A stretch of DNA of 64,000 bases from Sarcophilus harrisii (taxonomy: Eukaryota; Chordata; Mammalia; Dasyuromorphia; Dasyuridae). The position numbers were made by a program, and so were the translations under genes. The DNA lies in the NCBI RefSeq assembly GCF_902635505.1, contig NC_045429.1, forward strand, positions 216,818,997 to 216,882,996. Reading direction: 5' to 3'. Below the pieces are notes generated by a model that searched no databases, was not told where the DNA came from, and worked only from the letters and a program-made list of their open reading frames with translations. Shown here piece after piece: positions 47,127 to 57,915 of this stretch; the first letter of the stretch is position 1; each line of letters opens with the position of its first letter.

Positions 47127-48381
47127 TCATGCTATCCTTACTAGTCTTGCAGTGAGTAGTCAGATCTATTGATGTTCTTGTTGGGTTCCAAAGACTCTGG
47201 GATTGTTCTCCAGGATGTAATGTGCAGGAAGGGCAATTTGCAAGGTTGCATAGCTGTGGTCTGGAAAGAATGCCCCCCCTGCTGAAGGAAGATTGTGGGT
47301 GCTGTCCTTGGTACTGATGTTTGCACTGTTGAAAGTATTGGACACAACAATCAAGGTCCTGGGGACAAACAGAGCTGAATTGCAGCATTCTGTGATGCTG
47401 ATCCCTCCTGGACCAGTTCTTTTTGCCAAGTGGAAAGGCTCCCTCAGACTGGTTGTGCTGATTGGGTTGCCAGGCTGGTTTATGCTCTGTATTATCAATC
47501 CCAATTACTTGCTGCTGCTCTGGCCAGATGGGTTGAACAGGCTGCAACAAAGCAATGTTCTCATGCAATAAAGAATGAGTTACACAGGGCTGCATCACTG
47601 AATTTCTATTTAAGTGGCACAGTTCCCTTTCAGTATCCCTGCTGGACCCTCCATATAATGCCTTCATGATTTTCCTGATTCCCAAGTGAAATATTTCCAA
47701 AATGTTAAAGAACAAGGAGATAGCTGCTATGCTGTACATAAACAACATGAAAATGGTTTTCTCTCTGGGCCTTGACACAAAGCAGTCCACTAAATTGGGA
47801 CAAGGAAATTGATTACATTTGTAAAGGGGGTGCATTTGGAACCCATAGAGAATATACTGCCCTATCATGAACCCTACTTCCAAAACAGATCTGATCAAAA
47901 TATGCAGAATATAAGTACGCAGCAAGCATCCTTTAAGGGGTGCCTTGTGTACCTTCCTCTGTTCCTCTAAACTCCTCAGTTCCCTCTCTATTCTTTGGTA
48001 CTCCTCCTGGTCAAGCTCAGGTTCCTCCAGCTGGGCTCGAAGTTGTACTTTCTTCCTCTGCTTCTCCTTTTCAAAGGCCCTGAGTCTATAAAGTGCATGG
48101 CCCATGTATACCAGAGAGGGAGAAGATACAAAGATGACCTGTAAAACCCAGTACCTGATCAAAGAAATGGGGAAAGCACCATCATAGCAGATGTTGCGGC
48201 AGCCAGGCTGTCGGGTGTTACAGGTAAATGCTGACTGTTCATCATCCCAGACATCCTCTGCTGCCACTCCAAGCACCAGCATCCGAAAAATGAACAGGAT
48301 TGTCAACCAGATTTTCCCCACTAGGGTTGAATGAAAGTGGACTTCCTCCAGAATGCTGCCCAACAAGTTCCAGTCTCCCAT
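47116..48381 (-). CDS. GJA10: Connexin GJA10 (Cx62/Cx57 type) with shortened tail
   Basis: A gap-junction channel protein; six make a hemichannel in the plasma membrane. In mammals it is known from retinal horizontal cells. The start MGDWNLLGSILEEVH at 48381 is the universal connexin N-terminus; the ATG 27 nt upstream is rejected. Helix 1 is about residues 21-41. Loop E1 carries C54-x6-C61-x3-C65 (CNTRQPGCRNICYD). Helix 2 is about 76-97, and a charged cytoplasmic loop runs to about 150. Helix 3 is about 152-180. Loop E2 has C189-x4-C194-x5-C200 (KCNQFPCPNLVDCFVSRP). Helix 4 is about 208-232. The protein is 421 residues against 543 (human) and 505 (mouse): the core is whole, and the tail stops early at SMRVF. 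A splice acceptor (GTTGCAG) lies just upstream of the start, as expected for a separate 5' UTR exon. Confidence 0.93.
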   Translation of the reverse strand: MGDWNLLGSILEEVHFHSTLVGKIWLTILFIFRMLVLGVAAEDVWDDEQSAFTCNTRQPGCRNICYDGAFPISLIRYWVLQVIFVSSPSLVYMGHALYRLRAFEKEKQRKKVQLRAQLEEPELDQEEYQRIERELRSLEEQRKVHKAPLKGCLLRTYILHILIRSVLEVGFMIGQYILYGFQMHPLYKCNQFPCPNLVDCFVSRPREKTIFMLFMYSIAAISLFFNILEIFHLGIRKIMKALYGGSSRDTERELCHLNRNSVMQPCVTHSLLHENIALLQPVQPIWPEQQQVIGIDNTEHKPAWQPNQHNQSEGAFPLGKKNWSRRDQHHRMLQFSSVCPQDLDCCVQYFQQCKHQYQGQHPQSSFSRGGILSRPQLCNLANCPSCTLHPGEQSQSLWNPTRTSIDLTTHCKTSKDSMRVF

Positions 48382-48402
48382 GTTCAAATACTTGTGTCTG
48401 CA

Positions 48403-48430
48403 ACACATACATGTTCACAAAATAATAGCA
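48403..48430 (-). other. GJA10: Probable splice acceptor of the GJA10 coding exon
   Basis: The - strand reads ATGTGTTGCAG-like sequence ending about 22 nt before the ATG. The pyrimidine tract is weak. The upstream noncoding exon was not found. Confidence 0.4.
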
Positions 48431-48729
48431 CTTAGAGAGAAGCAGCAAGCTACAATGAAAAGTATAATAATGGGCAAAGATTTTCATGGTCTTCAATATC
48501 AGATAAAATGTTGTCTTTTCTATTGCTGACATTTTGTGATTTCTTATTAATGAAACAAGTTATCTCCTAGATGGGGTAGGAGAACAATTAGAAAATTTGT
48601 CTCTACAAATATCCTGGCATTCAAAGGTCCTCTGAAATACAGTCCAATCTACTTTTTCAGATTTCATCTCCTATTATTCTCCATCATAAATCTGCACTTT
48701 AATTTTACTAAAAAACCTTCTGGCCCTTC

Positions 48730-49085
48730 CAAATATTTCTGGTTTTGCACTATTGATTGCTAAACTCTCTTCCTTTTATGCCTTCTTTTATATGAATCTT
48801 GTCCACTCTTTAAGGAGTTTAATTCCCACCTCAGTGAAGTCTTTCCTCACCACTTGCCAGCTCATGGCTCACAATCCCCTGATTTTACTGTGATCAACAT
48901 TCCTTGTAAAATTATTACATACTAACTCATGCAATTAAGTATCTTTTTATCAGTATATCTGGTCTCTCCAACTAAACAGTAGAATCTTTAAGGGCAAAAT
49001 TGTCCTTTATTTTTTCCTCCCTGGCACCTAATATAGTGTCTGCAGTTACTAGGTATCTGCCAATATTTGTTGATTGATTGGTTTT
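48730..49085 (+). repeat. L2 LINE 3' end
   Basis: It reads 'cctcagtgaagtctttcctc', 'actaaacagtagaatcttta', 'agggcaaaattgtcctttat' and 'ttcctccctggcacctaata', closing with 'tatttgttgattgattgg'. Confidence 0.75.
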
Positions 49086-49309
49086 CTCCTTCAAACTTGA
49101 ATCCCTTACTTGGTTCCATAATTAATTCATTAATCAGGAGAGAAAATATGATAGTTTCCTAAATATTATGACAGTTTTTATGAAAAAGCTAATGCTACTA
49201 ATGTATAGTTGGAAAAGCAATGGTCTACATGCCTGTAACTTGAGGAACAATATTGAAGTCATGTTTTATTCTTTCCTCTGATTTTTTTCTCTTCCAACTC
49301 CCAACCATA

Positions 49310-49460
49310 TTCAAACAGATTTGGGTACTGGTCCCAACTTTGAGACTAACTGGCTATATGACCATAAGCAAATAATTCCACTTTTCTGAGCTTCAGTTTT
49401 CCCCATTTATAACATGAAGAAATTGGATTAAATGACTGAAGGTCTCTCATGCCCGGATCA
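49310..49460 (+). repeat. MIR-type SINE
   Basis: It reads 'tttgggtactggtcccaact', 'actggctatatgaccataag', 'ctgagcttcagttttcccca' and 'gaaattggattaaatgactg'. Confidence 0.7.
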
Positions 49461-49599
49461 AAGTAGCAGTACAAATAATGTAAGAATATAGAGCCACAAA
49501 AAGGAACAAGAGAGACAGGACTGAATCAATAGAGATGTTTTAGTAATGGAAACTCTGGAAAATTCATTGACTTGTTCCAAAGAGATGGGAACATTCTGT

Positions 49600-49790
49600 G
49601 TTTCTCTAGAAAAATTAGGAATCTTGAGGAAACACATTGCCTGTAGATGTTCTTGTGATGATCAAAATCTGCTAAAATCTAGGAAAGTAAAATTCAATAG
49701 GGATAAATGTAAAGTACTGCACTTGGGTTCACAAGACCAACTTTGCAAAATAAGGAAGGTGGAACTAAAAATTAAATGAGATATCTGTAA
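49600..49790 (+). mobile_element. CR1/L3-type LINE remnant (reverse transcriptase)
   Basis: The frame open here contains VKFNRDKCKVLHLGSQDQL, the conserved CR1-clade MKFNxxKCKVLHLG motif at the C-terminal side of the RT domain. It is broken and ancient. Confidence 0.75.
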
Positions 49791-49829
49791 AGTACTTAGC
49801 TCTGAGCCTGGAACCTAATGTGTGCTTGT

Positions 49830-50439
49830 TTCTTTTCTTCCTGTTAATTCTACTACATTGCATATTCACCTCTTCTCTACTCCCACAGCTATTACCCCAG
49901 TTCAGGTCCTTATCGCCTCTCACCTGTACTATTGCAACAATCTTTTCATTGGTGCCCTTGATCCCAGTCTTTTTCATTTCCAATCCAATCTTAACAGGTA
50001 GATTTTAAAAATTAAAATTTTAAAACACAAGTCTAGCCATGTCATCCCCTTGCTCAAAAAGCTTCAGTAGTTTCCAAGGATAACATAAGAAATCTTCTAT
50101 CTGGAATTTAAAATCCCTTATAATCTTACTGCCACCTATCATTATAAGCTGATATCACATTGCTTTCCTTTTGCACTCTTCATTCCAGGCTTACTTTATT
50201 TCATCTCTTGCCTCTATACCTGAAATGTTTTCCTTCCTCATTTCTATTCTTAAAATCTTCCTTCAATAGCACACTTCTCCTACAGAGAATCTTTACTAAT
50301 CTTTCCAGCTGTTAATTGTCTTTCCTCGCCAAAAGGAATTATTTTGTATTACTCTGAATGTGTGTGCATATAGGTGTATGTGTACAAATATATATATATA
50401 TGGCTTTTTTTAGGGGAAACATGCCAACAATTCAGTATA

Positions 50440-50488
<49 letters not shown>

Positions 50489-50590
50489 AATAAAAACTCC
50501 TGGGAACCAGGGAATTTTTCTTTGTATTCCCAGTGCAGACCAGTTTATGGCACATAATAGGTACTCTGCAAATGCTCATGGAATTGAATT
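49830..50590 (+). repeat. L2 LINE 3' end interrupted by simple repeats
   Basis: It reads 'cttatcgcctctcacctgta', 'agtctagccatgtcatcccc', 'aaatcccttataatcttact' and 'gtctttcctcgccaaaagg', and its tail is 'agtgcagaccagtttatgg' / 'cacataataggtactctgc'. A TA run and (GT)n at 50442-50485 split the 3' part. Confidence 0.7.
50442..50485. repeat. (GT)n microsatellite
   Basis: About 22 uninterrupted GT units inside an L2 remnant. Confidence 0.97.
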
Positions 50591-50644
50591 AACATGCAGA
50601 CAGAAAAAAAAAAAGAACCAAGTACAATTATTGATTACTTTAAG

Positions 50645-50735
50645 AAAGGCTTAGGGACAGCTAGATGGCATAGCAGATACAGCACCAGCCCTGGAGATCG
50701 GAGGACCTGAGTTCAAATCCAGCCTCAGACCATCA
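50645..50735 (+). mobile_element. SINE1-type marsupial SINE, 5' half
   Basis: It reads 'agggacagctagatggcata', 'cagcaccagccctggagatc' and 'gacctgagttcaaatccagc', then breaks off. The next 90 bp ('gattcctattcaggtatagg', 'tctgaggttccttcttgc') look like a CR1/L3 3' tail. Confidence 0.8.
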
Positions 50736-50916
50736 CTTATAGATAGTATTATAGAGGATTCCTATTCAGGTATAGGTTTAACTCTATGATCTCTGAGGTT
50801 CCTTCTTGCTTTGAGATTCTGTGAAATTTTCAAGAGGGAAAAGACACAACCCACAGAACAATTCATAGGAAAAACAATTTTTCTATGCTTTCTGAAATAT
50901 TGATAAGTATCTTATA

Positions 50917-51042
50917 ATCCCTGATTAGATTTATGGAATGAGAGAGCTGTTCTACCTTCTTTCATTTAATCAGGAAGAATGCAGGATTTCTGCTTTTTTT
51001 TTTTCAGGTAAAGATCCTTTATTTATTACAAAATTAACAGCT
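50917..51042. repeat. Left arm of a fold-back (inverted) repeat
   Basis: This arm matches the reverse complement of 51423-51541 over about 120 bp, including 27 identical bases at the inner end (51016-51042 against 51423-51449), 'tttatgga' near the outer end, and 'tttctttcatttaatc'. I estimate above 80% identity with small gaps. Confidence 0.8.
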
Positions 51043-51184
51043 GTTTATTGATAAGTATAATAAGGAAAAGATTCAGAAGGAAGAGTAGAGAAGCAGGAAA
51101 ACATCACAAAGGAACACAGGAGTTAATAAAAAATTATTAGAGCCAAGATACCCTCTTTATTTCCTTGAAAACATAGTAATTTTT

Positions 51185-51385
51185 GTTCTCTTTCTTTATT
51201 CTTGCTTCTTTTGTGGGGAGGGGATAGAATATAGCAAATGCAAAAATTGTTTTGTATGACTATTTTTAGTGAGTTTTGGTTTTTGTGATTTCCTTGTCTT
51301 TCTAGTGGGTAGAAGGGAAAGAGAAAAAGAAAATTTGGAATTAAAAAAAGAGTTGTTTAAAAAAAAAAAGAAAGAAATATATTTA
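51185..51385 (+). mobile_element. L1-like 3' UTR inside the fold-back spacer
   Basis: It reads 'gtgatttccttgtctttcta', 'gtgggtagaagggaaagag' and 'gaaaatttggaattaaaaaa', then poly(A). It resembles an old L1 3' end in sense. Confidence 0.45.
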
Positions 51386-51422
51386 AGCAGTTTCTTTTTT
51401 TCAAGAGGTCTTGAGGAAAGAG

Positions 51423-51541
51423 AGCTGTTAATTTTGTAATAAATAAAGGCTCTTTTACTGAAAAAAGAAAAAAGAAAGCCTACATTGATTAAATGAAAGA
51501 AAGTAGAGCAGCTTTCCCCTTCCATAAATCCAACCAGGGAT
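51423..51541. repeat. Right arm of a fold-back (inverted) repeat
   Basis: Reverse-complement partner of 50917-51042. The spacer between arms is 380 bp and is not itself symmetrical. Together they span about 625 bp. Confidence 0.8.
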
Positions 51542-51889
51542 CCTGGATCATAGACTTACATGTGGAAGGGACTTCAATAGTCACTTATTCTAATGATGAG
51601 GAAATTAAGATCTAGAGAGATTATGTAATTATATACTATGAAGATCCATGCTTCCATATATAATCTTTTTTGTTCTTTGTATATATAGTAATGTTTTGTT
51701 CACATATATGCAGTTCAGAAATAACACACAAAAAATTATTACCAATCTCAAAGTTAGAAGGCCTGAGGTTGAGTCATGGATCAGATTCTGTCTAGCCATT
51801 AACCCAAGCCAAGTCATTTAAAAGTCTTTCAAATTCCCATTGGCTTCAGCTGCAAAAATGGGATTCTACTCTGTAGAGCTGTGAGGATA

Positions 51890-52052
51890 GAATTTCATTA
51901 TTATTATTATTTGCTGAGGTAATTGGAGTTAAGTGACTTACCCAGGATCACACAGCTAGGAAATGTTAAGTGTCTGAGATCACATTTGAACTGAAGCCCT
52001 CCTGACTTTCAGGGCTAGTGCTCTATCCACTGCACCACCTAGCTGCCCCAAA
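51890..52052 (-). mobile_element. SINE1-type marsupial SINE, antisense
   Basis: It reads 'gttaagtgacttacccagga', 'tcacacagctaggaaatgtt', 'aagtgtctgagatcacattt' and 'tccactgcaccacctagctg'. Confidence 0.85.
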
Positions 52053-54030
52053 CTTTACAAATTTTACAGTAATATGTAAATGTAAATTATCATTATTAGA
52101 ATCATCTCTGGTTATATTTTTAATATTTAAAGGGCCAAGTGAGTTTAAGGATTTGATTGCTGCTATAATTAGACACTACCCTGCCTTCTAAGTATTTATG
52201 GCCTCCCCAAGGAAGACATTTACTTGGAAAGTTCTGGTCCTTTATACCTTGTAGGGTAATTACTTTAGATGACTTCATTCATTCTCTGGTTTATCAAGAG
52301 ATCTTCAGAGTGAGAAGACACAATTAACATATTTATTTGCAGTTTTAATTGATTGATACATTTTGTTTTCACACAGCAAACATTTCCCAGCAAATACTCA
52401 AAGTACACAGTCCCCCAAAGCTTAGTTTACTAGTTAAGAGAAAGGATTTTCCTTTGATAGTTTGATACTACCATTGACAACTGTACTAGAAATTTGCTGT
52501 TTTATAGGATGCTGACTTTATTAGTTGTAGTCATTGTGTACAAGATTCGTTTGATTCTCTTAAAGTTTTTATTATAGGTTTTTTTTAACACCACAATCTT
52601 AGACACTTAGACACTCTTTCCTTGTGATAAAGAAAAAGATTTAAGCAATGCCCACCCACAGAGACTTTTTCTGACACTTAATACAAAATTCCATGTCCAT
52701 ATTAAAAAGAGAAAAGTAGTACACTGATTTATAATGAGCATGGTAATCAAGGGTTGTGTGTTTCTTTTTGTTACTATCCTGGAATGGTCTGTTCAATATT
52801 ATTTCCTCACTAGCTCAGCTGATGAAATCACAGAAGGAGCAAGTAATAGAGACAATAAGGCATTAATTAATATGTTAAATGAACTGAATATACCTTGTAT
52901 ATCCTTCCCATTCCCTCAATTCTTTACAAAACATGTTTTCTCTTATTGATAGAAGTGGAGAATGGCTTGCCACTATCTAGATAAAAATTAGCCATGTCCC
53001 TTGATGGACTTTAAAAAGTCAGCCTGCCAGCTGTGGAGACAGATAATCGAAGTAGGAAAGCTTTGTGGGCTGGCAGCAAAGAACCTCATATGGAGGAAGA
53101 ACCCAACTAGTGAAAGGGAATCGATCTTATTCTTTCTCTGTGTCCCTCTCTCACCAAGGACAGCACAGAGGATTTCTCGTTCTTCCTCTCCCCATCTTTC
53201 ATCAGCTATAATCTTTTCTACTGAAAAACTATTCACCTAGTAAGAGATACTGCACGCAACAGGAAGCAGGCTCAGAATCAAGGAAAAAATCAGTGAAGGA
53301 AGCTTTGAGAAATATGACTTCTGGCGGCAGAGGAGCACCAACTGTTTATTCAAAAAGAATTAGTCTTGGCATTCAGGAGGCAAGATGCAGAGAGGAATAG
53401 CTCTCTGGCCAGAAAAGTAACCTACCTGTCCATCAGAGACACTGTCTCCAATGACATGAGGATACCATAAGAACAAAAGACATCGGGACCCTTCAGTGGC
53501 AGAGAAGTGAGTTACCTTGACCATATATGTAGGGAATCTGTGTTTCCTACACATATGACTTATCACCACTATACTTCAGCCCACTCCTTTCCCCAATGCT
53601 ATATTTGTGGGAAATTGTACTCCAGGTATACTGAAGCAATGTTTTTCAGCTGTTATTCTTACTATGTAATCTTGGTAACTAGCTTTACTTTGTGCTTTGT
53701 CTTCTAGCAGACAGAAGTAAAAATACCATTAGGATTCTGGATGTTAGAATTTTAGGAGTTCAGACTCACAGAGTACCTTGAACCTATGTAGCTAGTAGTC
53801 ACCCCCTGCTTGGACTTAAACTACTTAGGAAAGTAGCCCAGAGCAGGTGCCACACTACTAGCCAAAAATATTATTTAAAATTTTTCTGATTACATTTTTT
53901 TATTTGAATTTTGACCAGTTCCAACCATTCTAGAAAGCAATGATTAATTATGAGAGAGGAAAAGTTACTAAACTTTATACCCTTTAACAAAGAGTATAAC
54001 AAAGAAATTGTACTTTTGGCTTATAATCCC
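52053..54030. other. Intergenic stretch, unassigned
   Basis: No exon or clear named repeat is seen. 52250-53240 looks single-copy. 53240-53830 contains possible dispersed sequence that I cannot place. Open frames at 52988-53240 on both strands overlap each other and show no known domain. Confidence 0.5.
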
Positions 54031-54032
54031 AA

Positions 54033-54051
54033 ATAACAGCAAAAGGAAAAG

Positions 54052-54102
<51 letters not shown>

Positions 54103-54124
54103 TTTTTTTTCCTTTTGCTGTTAT
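54033..54124. repeat. TA microsatellite inside an 18-bp perfect inverted repeat
   Basis: ATAACAGCAAAAGGAAAA at 54033-54050 is exactly matched by its reverse complement at 54107-54124. The 56-nt spacer is mostly (TA)n, itself self-complementary, so the whole can fold into one hairpin. Confidence 0.95.
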
Positions 54125-54168
54125 ACTTTGTTTCTCGCTTTTTCCTACTACAAACGTTCAGCTATTGG

Positions 54169-54171
<3 letters not shown>

Positions 54172-54254
<83 letters not shown>
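54172..54254. repeat. (TA)n microsatellite, long
   Basis: About 80 bp of TA units with one T8 interruption near 54223-54230. Confidence 0.95.
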
Positions 54255-54255
<1 letters not shown>

Positions 54256-54585
54256 AGGAATTTGGAGAAACAGGAAGATTTGTATGAATTGACCCAAAAT
54301 GGAAAAAGCAAAACCAGGAAATCATACATAACTATAAAATATAAATAAAAACACCATGAGGAGGCAACTGAACTTTGAATAATGGCAAATACTGAATTCA
54401 AAGCCCAGATGACCATGATCACTGAATGCACTACCTGCAGACAGACACAGTTGCTGTCTTGATGTTTTCTCTGACTTTTTCCTTGTTACAAAGATTTGGA
54501 GGGTTGGGAAGGTGGGAGTGAAGAATATATGGAAAAATCATGGAAATTTAAATAGAATAAAGTCATTCTTTTTTTTTTTTTTTAA
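54255..54585 (+). mobile_element. L1-like 3' end (old)
   Basis: It reads 'gaggaatttggagaaacagg', 'aagatttgtatgaattgacc', 'caaaaccaggaaatcataca' and a G-rich 'tttggagggttgggaaggtg', ending near a T-run. Similar in layout to 41995-42460. Confidence 0.45.
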
Positions 54586-56130
54586 CGGAGCACTTGGAAT
54601 AAATCCTATTCCAAAGTTTTTTCAATTTCTCCTTAAACAAGTATAATTGTTTATTACTTCTTTTATCCATTTGTTTGATATTTATTCAATGTTGTATAGT
54701 AGTATACTGATTCACGTGCCACTTGTTCCAAAATTGTCTCCTCCCACTCTCCCAAAGATTCTGCACACAAATTCATTCATTCTACTTTCTGGGTATTTAA
54801 AATAATATTTCATCTTTCCAAAGTACATTGTTTGCTCTCTTAAGTGAGGCAATCTATTTGCCAGTTACTTACCTTGTGGGACAAGAAGTACTTTCAAGCT
54901 TTTAGGACGTCATGGTTTGATTATGTGTGCTGCAGGCCAGCATGTTTGGTCTCCTAAGTTTTCTCTGGAATAAGTAGTCTTAAATTTGGAAGAATAAAAC
55001 CTCAAGACAATACAAGAAGGAACCCACAATGATTACAAGAATCTGGGTAGCAGGAATATTGAGTACCCAGCACCAGCAAAAAAAAAAACAGTCTGACCAG
55101 ATGGTCACAGGGCCCCCAGCCAGAATAGTCACATTTATTTTGCCAAGTGAAGTCTAACCCAGCCATCCCCTAAGACTTTGCATGTCCTTTGGAGATTTCA
55201 ACTGTCCTATTAATTGTTTCTTTATAGACAAAGAGCCAAGGCCACTGCTGGCTAATCCCTTTTGGACAATTATATTTACTGAAACAAATGAGGAACTTCT
55301 CTTTCTATTGGTGTGATGTGGATGCTCATTTAGATTCTGCGGCTTTTCTTATGGTCCATTAGTTTCCACAGAAATCAATGCACAGAAATCAATGGGTCAT
55401 GTCCGATTTCATAGGCAGCTGCATTGTACTAATTGTACTACTTGTACTTTCTAAGGATGAACCAACATGCATAAAGCTGGGTCAAAACGAACTCAAGTGA
55501 TACTCTCACCCAAGGGGTTCTTGTTCATCATTTTTTTGCTTTTGAAACAGGATGTATATTGATGAAAGAGAAATCAACAATGGTGATTAAGCAGTTCTAC
55601 AGATGATCTCTTGCAGTATCATCTTTGTAGGAAACACAGCTGAGAAAGAAAATCTACTAGTAAAAACATTGAGAGCCTTCTTCAATGGAATAATCATGTA
55701 TATTTGGAGCTAAAATAACAACTCTCACATTTTTAAATGTAGTAGTACCCTACTGTCCGTCTCAACTCATATTTGTATATCAAGATCCTCTATGGGGACC
55801 CCATACTAGAACTGTTAACTCATGAACACCTAGTAATGTTAATTTTCTATAATCACCCAAAGAACACAATTAGGACACAGCATTTTGCATGGCAATTGGC
55901 ACATAGTATGCCGATTGTGGGAAGAGGAACGTAGGAGAAAGGGTAATTCTCATCTTCAAACCTGTGGGCTTAGAGGTCAATGTTTTTGCATTCTTCCAGC
56001 TAATCTTACACTATCCAACAAGTGCTGCAGTTTCACTAGTTACTTTCTAGCTAATTGTCCATTTCTATCTTCTAACTTAACTGAAATGATATGAAATGAG
56101 GGAAGACCACAGACTTTGAAAAGGGATGAC
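54586..56130. other. Intergenic stretch, unassigned
   Basis: No gene or clear repeat is supported. A 13-bp unit, CACAGAAATCAAT, occurs twice in tandem near 55369-55395. Short open frames show no known domain. Confidence 0.5.
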
Positions 56131-56134
56131 AAAG

Positions 56135-56320
56135 CAGTAAGACAAAGTGGAAAGCAATGGCTTGGGTGTTCAAATCCTGGCTCTGCCAGTTAATACCTAT
56201 ATGACAATGGTCAAATAATTTAACCTCTATAGGCCTTCTGTTTCCTCAGTGATTAAACTATTGAATTAGGTGACTTCAAAAGTTTCTTTCACCCCTAAAT
56301 CCATGATTCTATGGCCAGGG
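56135..56320 (+). repeat. MIR-type SINE
   Basis: It reads 'caaatcctggctctgccagt', 'taatacctatatgacaatgg', 'ttaacctctataggccttct' and 'ttcacccctaaatccatgat'. Confidence 0.8.
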
Positions 56321-56334
56321 TCCAACTAGATTTG

Positions 56335-56475
56335 CTTACTTGCTTACTAATATGAGATGTAGAGCAAGTAATTTTATCTCTCCGAGCTCAGTTTCCTCAT
56401 CTGTAAAATGATGAGTTTGAATTAGATGGCCTGAGGTCCTTTCAAGTTCTACATGTATGATTCTACAATTTTATA
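56335..56475 (+). repeat. MIR-type SINE, second copy in tandem orientation
   Basis: It reads 'gtagagcaagtaattttatc', 'gctcagtttcctcatctgta', 'aaatgatgagtttgaattag' and 'gcctgaggtcctttcaagtt'. Confidence 0.75.
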
Positions 56476-56984
56476 AAATCCTCAGTGGCTAGGTCATAAA
56501 GGAAATACATCAGAGGATCTTTTTTCTCTCTTTTGAAAATCTAATGCCTGGACTTCTAGAACTCAGCAACTCTTGAATTTAGGCAACTCTCAAGAAGGCT
56601 AAGTTCTGAGATCATGTACTCTAAAGAATTCTAAATCTGCCCCCTTTTCCATTCCCATTCCCCTTTCCTTAAATTCCCCTTTCAGGTGGTATGCATGTAA
56701 GTATATGGCTCCCATCACGGGCTTCTGCAAAACATCATTGTCAGTAGGTGAGAGAGAAAAATTCCCTCTCCACACTCTACCTCACAGCATTCTGGGAGAC
56801 ACAAAGGAAAAGCAAGTATAACTTCCCTAAGAGTTCAAACCTTTCTCCAGAGCTCATTTCTTAACTCCTGACCATGGTCAATTTTCTCATTATTAAACTC
56901 TCAGCCTATCTTGTTTGCCAAGATAAATGAATGGACAAAAACAAGGGACAGAGGGCAATCCATGCAGGTAAGTCTGTGTAGTTG

Positions 56985-57100
56985 CTGCTGTTCAGTTTCA
57001 GACTGTTTTAGTGGTGTCCAACCCTTAGTGACCTCAGTTGGAGTTTTCTTAGCAAAGATACTGGAGTGGTTTCCCATTTCTTTCTCTGTGTTATGACCTC
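56985..57100 (-). repeat. Marsupial SINE fragment (MAR1-like), antisense
   Basis: It reads 'ctgttcagtttcagactgtt', 'ggtgtccaacccttagtgac', 'ggagttttcttagcaaagat' and 'actggagtggtttcccattt'. Confidence 0.75.
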
Positions 57101-57394
57101 TACAGCTTTCATTTTTTGTGAAAATAAACTAACTGTTCCACTTATAAAGGAGAAAGAGATATACACAGACAGAGACAAAGAGAAAAAGAAACAGAGAAAC
57201 AGACATTCTCCTATCTCTCTTTTAAGGCTAAACTTGAAGAACTGATATAATCATGGAAATTAGATGGGACATCTGCCAGAAACAACCCTGCTGAAATAGA
57301 AGAAAAATTAAAAAACTTAGAAATTTTAGCCAAAAAGCAGGGGGATACTGTGTGACTTTGTATATACATTAAAATAAGCATATGAAGGGCAGCA

Positions 57395-57600
57395 CTGTTC
57401 TGAAGAGGTAACAAGTGAATAGGAAGACCTAAATTCAACTCCTGCCTTGGCTACTTACTAGATGTGTGACCCTGGGAAGTCACTTAACCACTTCTGCCTC
57501 AGTTTACTCATCTATAAAATGATAATAATAAGCACCTACCTCCCAGAGGTGTTGTGACAGTTGAAGGAGATAGCTAAACATGATATAAATGCTAACCATG
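57395..57600 (+). repeat. MIR-type SINE, nearly full length
   Basis: It reads 'ctaaattcaactcctgcctt', 'ttactagatgtgtgaccctg', 'ggaagtcacttaaccacttc', 'actcatctataaaatgataa' and 'tgttgtgacagttgaaggag'. Confidence 0.85.
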
Positions 57601-57779
57601 ATTACAGATTTAGAATACAAAAGGAAGTAAAACTTTGTAAGAAAACAAGAGTTCCAGGAGTATCTGTGACAAGTGACGGCAGAGCCCTGGTGATCATTTA
57701 AAAAAAGTATCTAATATGGATCACTACACTCAAGATCTGGCACATTCTGCCCACAACATTCAATTTCAGTGTGACTCAA

Positions 57780-57915
57780 GAGGAAGCTAGATAATGCGGT
57801 GGATAGAATGTTGGCCCTGAATTCAGGAGGAACTGAATTCAAATCCAGCCTCAGACACTTTAAAACACTTCCTAGCTTAAATTAACCCAGATTGCCTCAA
57901 AAAAACAAAACAGAG
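57780..57915 (+). mobile_element. SINE1-type marsupial SINE
   Basis: It reads 'aggaagctagataatgcggt', 'ggatagaatgttggccctga', 'gaattcaaatccagcctcag', 'acacttcctagcttaaatta', 'gattgcctc', then A-rich. A small gap removes part of the middle. Confidence 0.85.

Noticed and set aside
48382-48408. Start codon 27 nt upstream of the GJA10 start
   Set aside because: The 9 extra residues have no counterpart in connexins, which begin MGDW, and a splice acceptor falls within this stretch.
49546-49779. Open frame with the KCKVLHLG motif as a possible host gene
   Set aside because: The motif belongs to CR1-clade reverse transcriptase; the frame is a LINE relic.
50645-50735. tRNA-like head of SINE copies as a tRNA gene
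   Set aside because: A diverged SINE head without a recognisable cloverleaf or anticodon; it is part of a mobile element.
53240-53830. Possible solitary LTR
   Set aside because: No clear TG...CA ends, target duplication or known family could be seen. Left unassigned.
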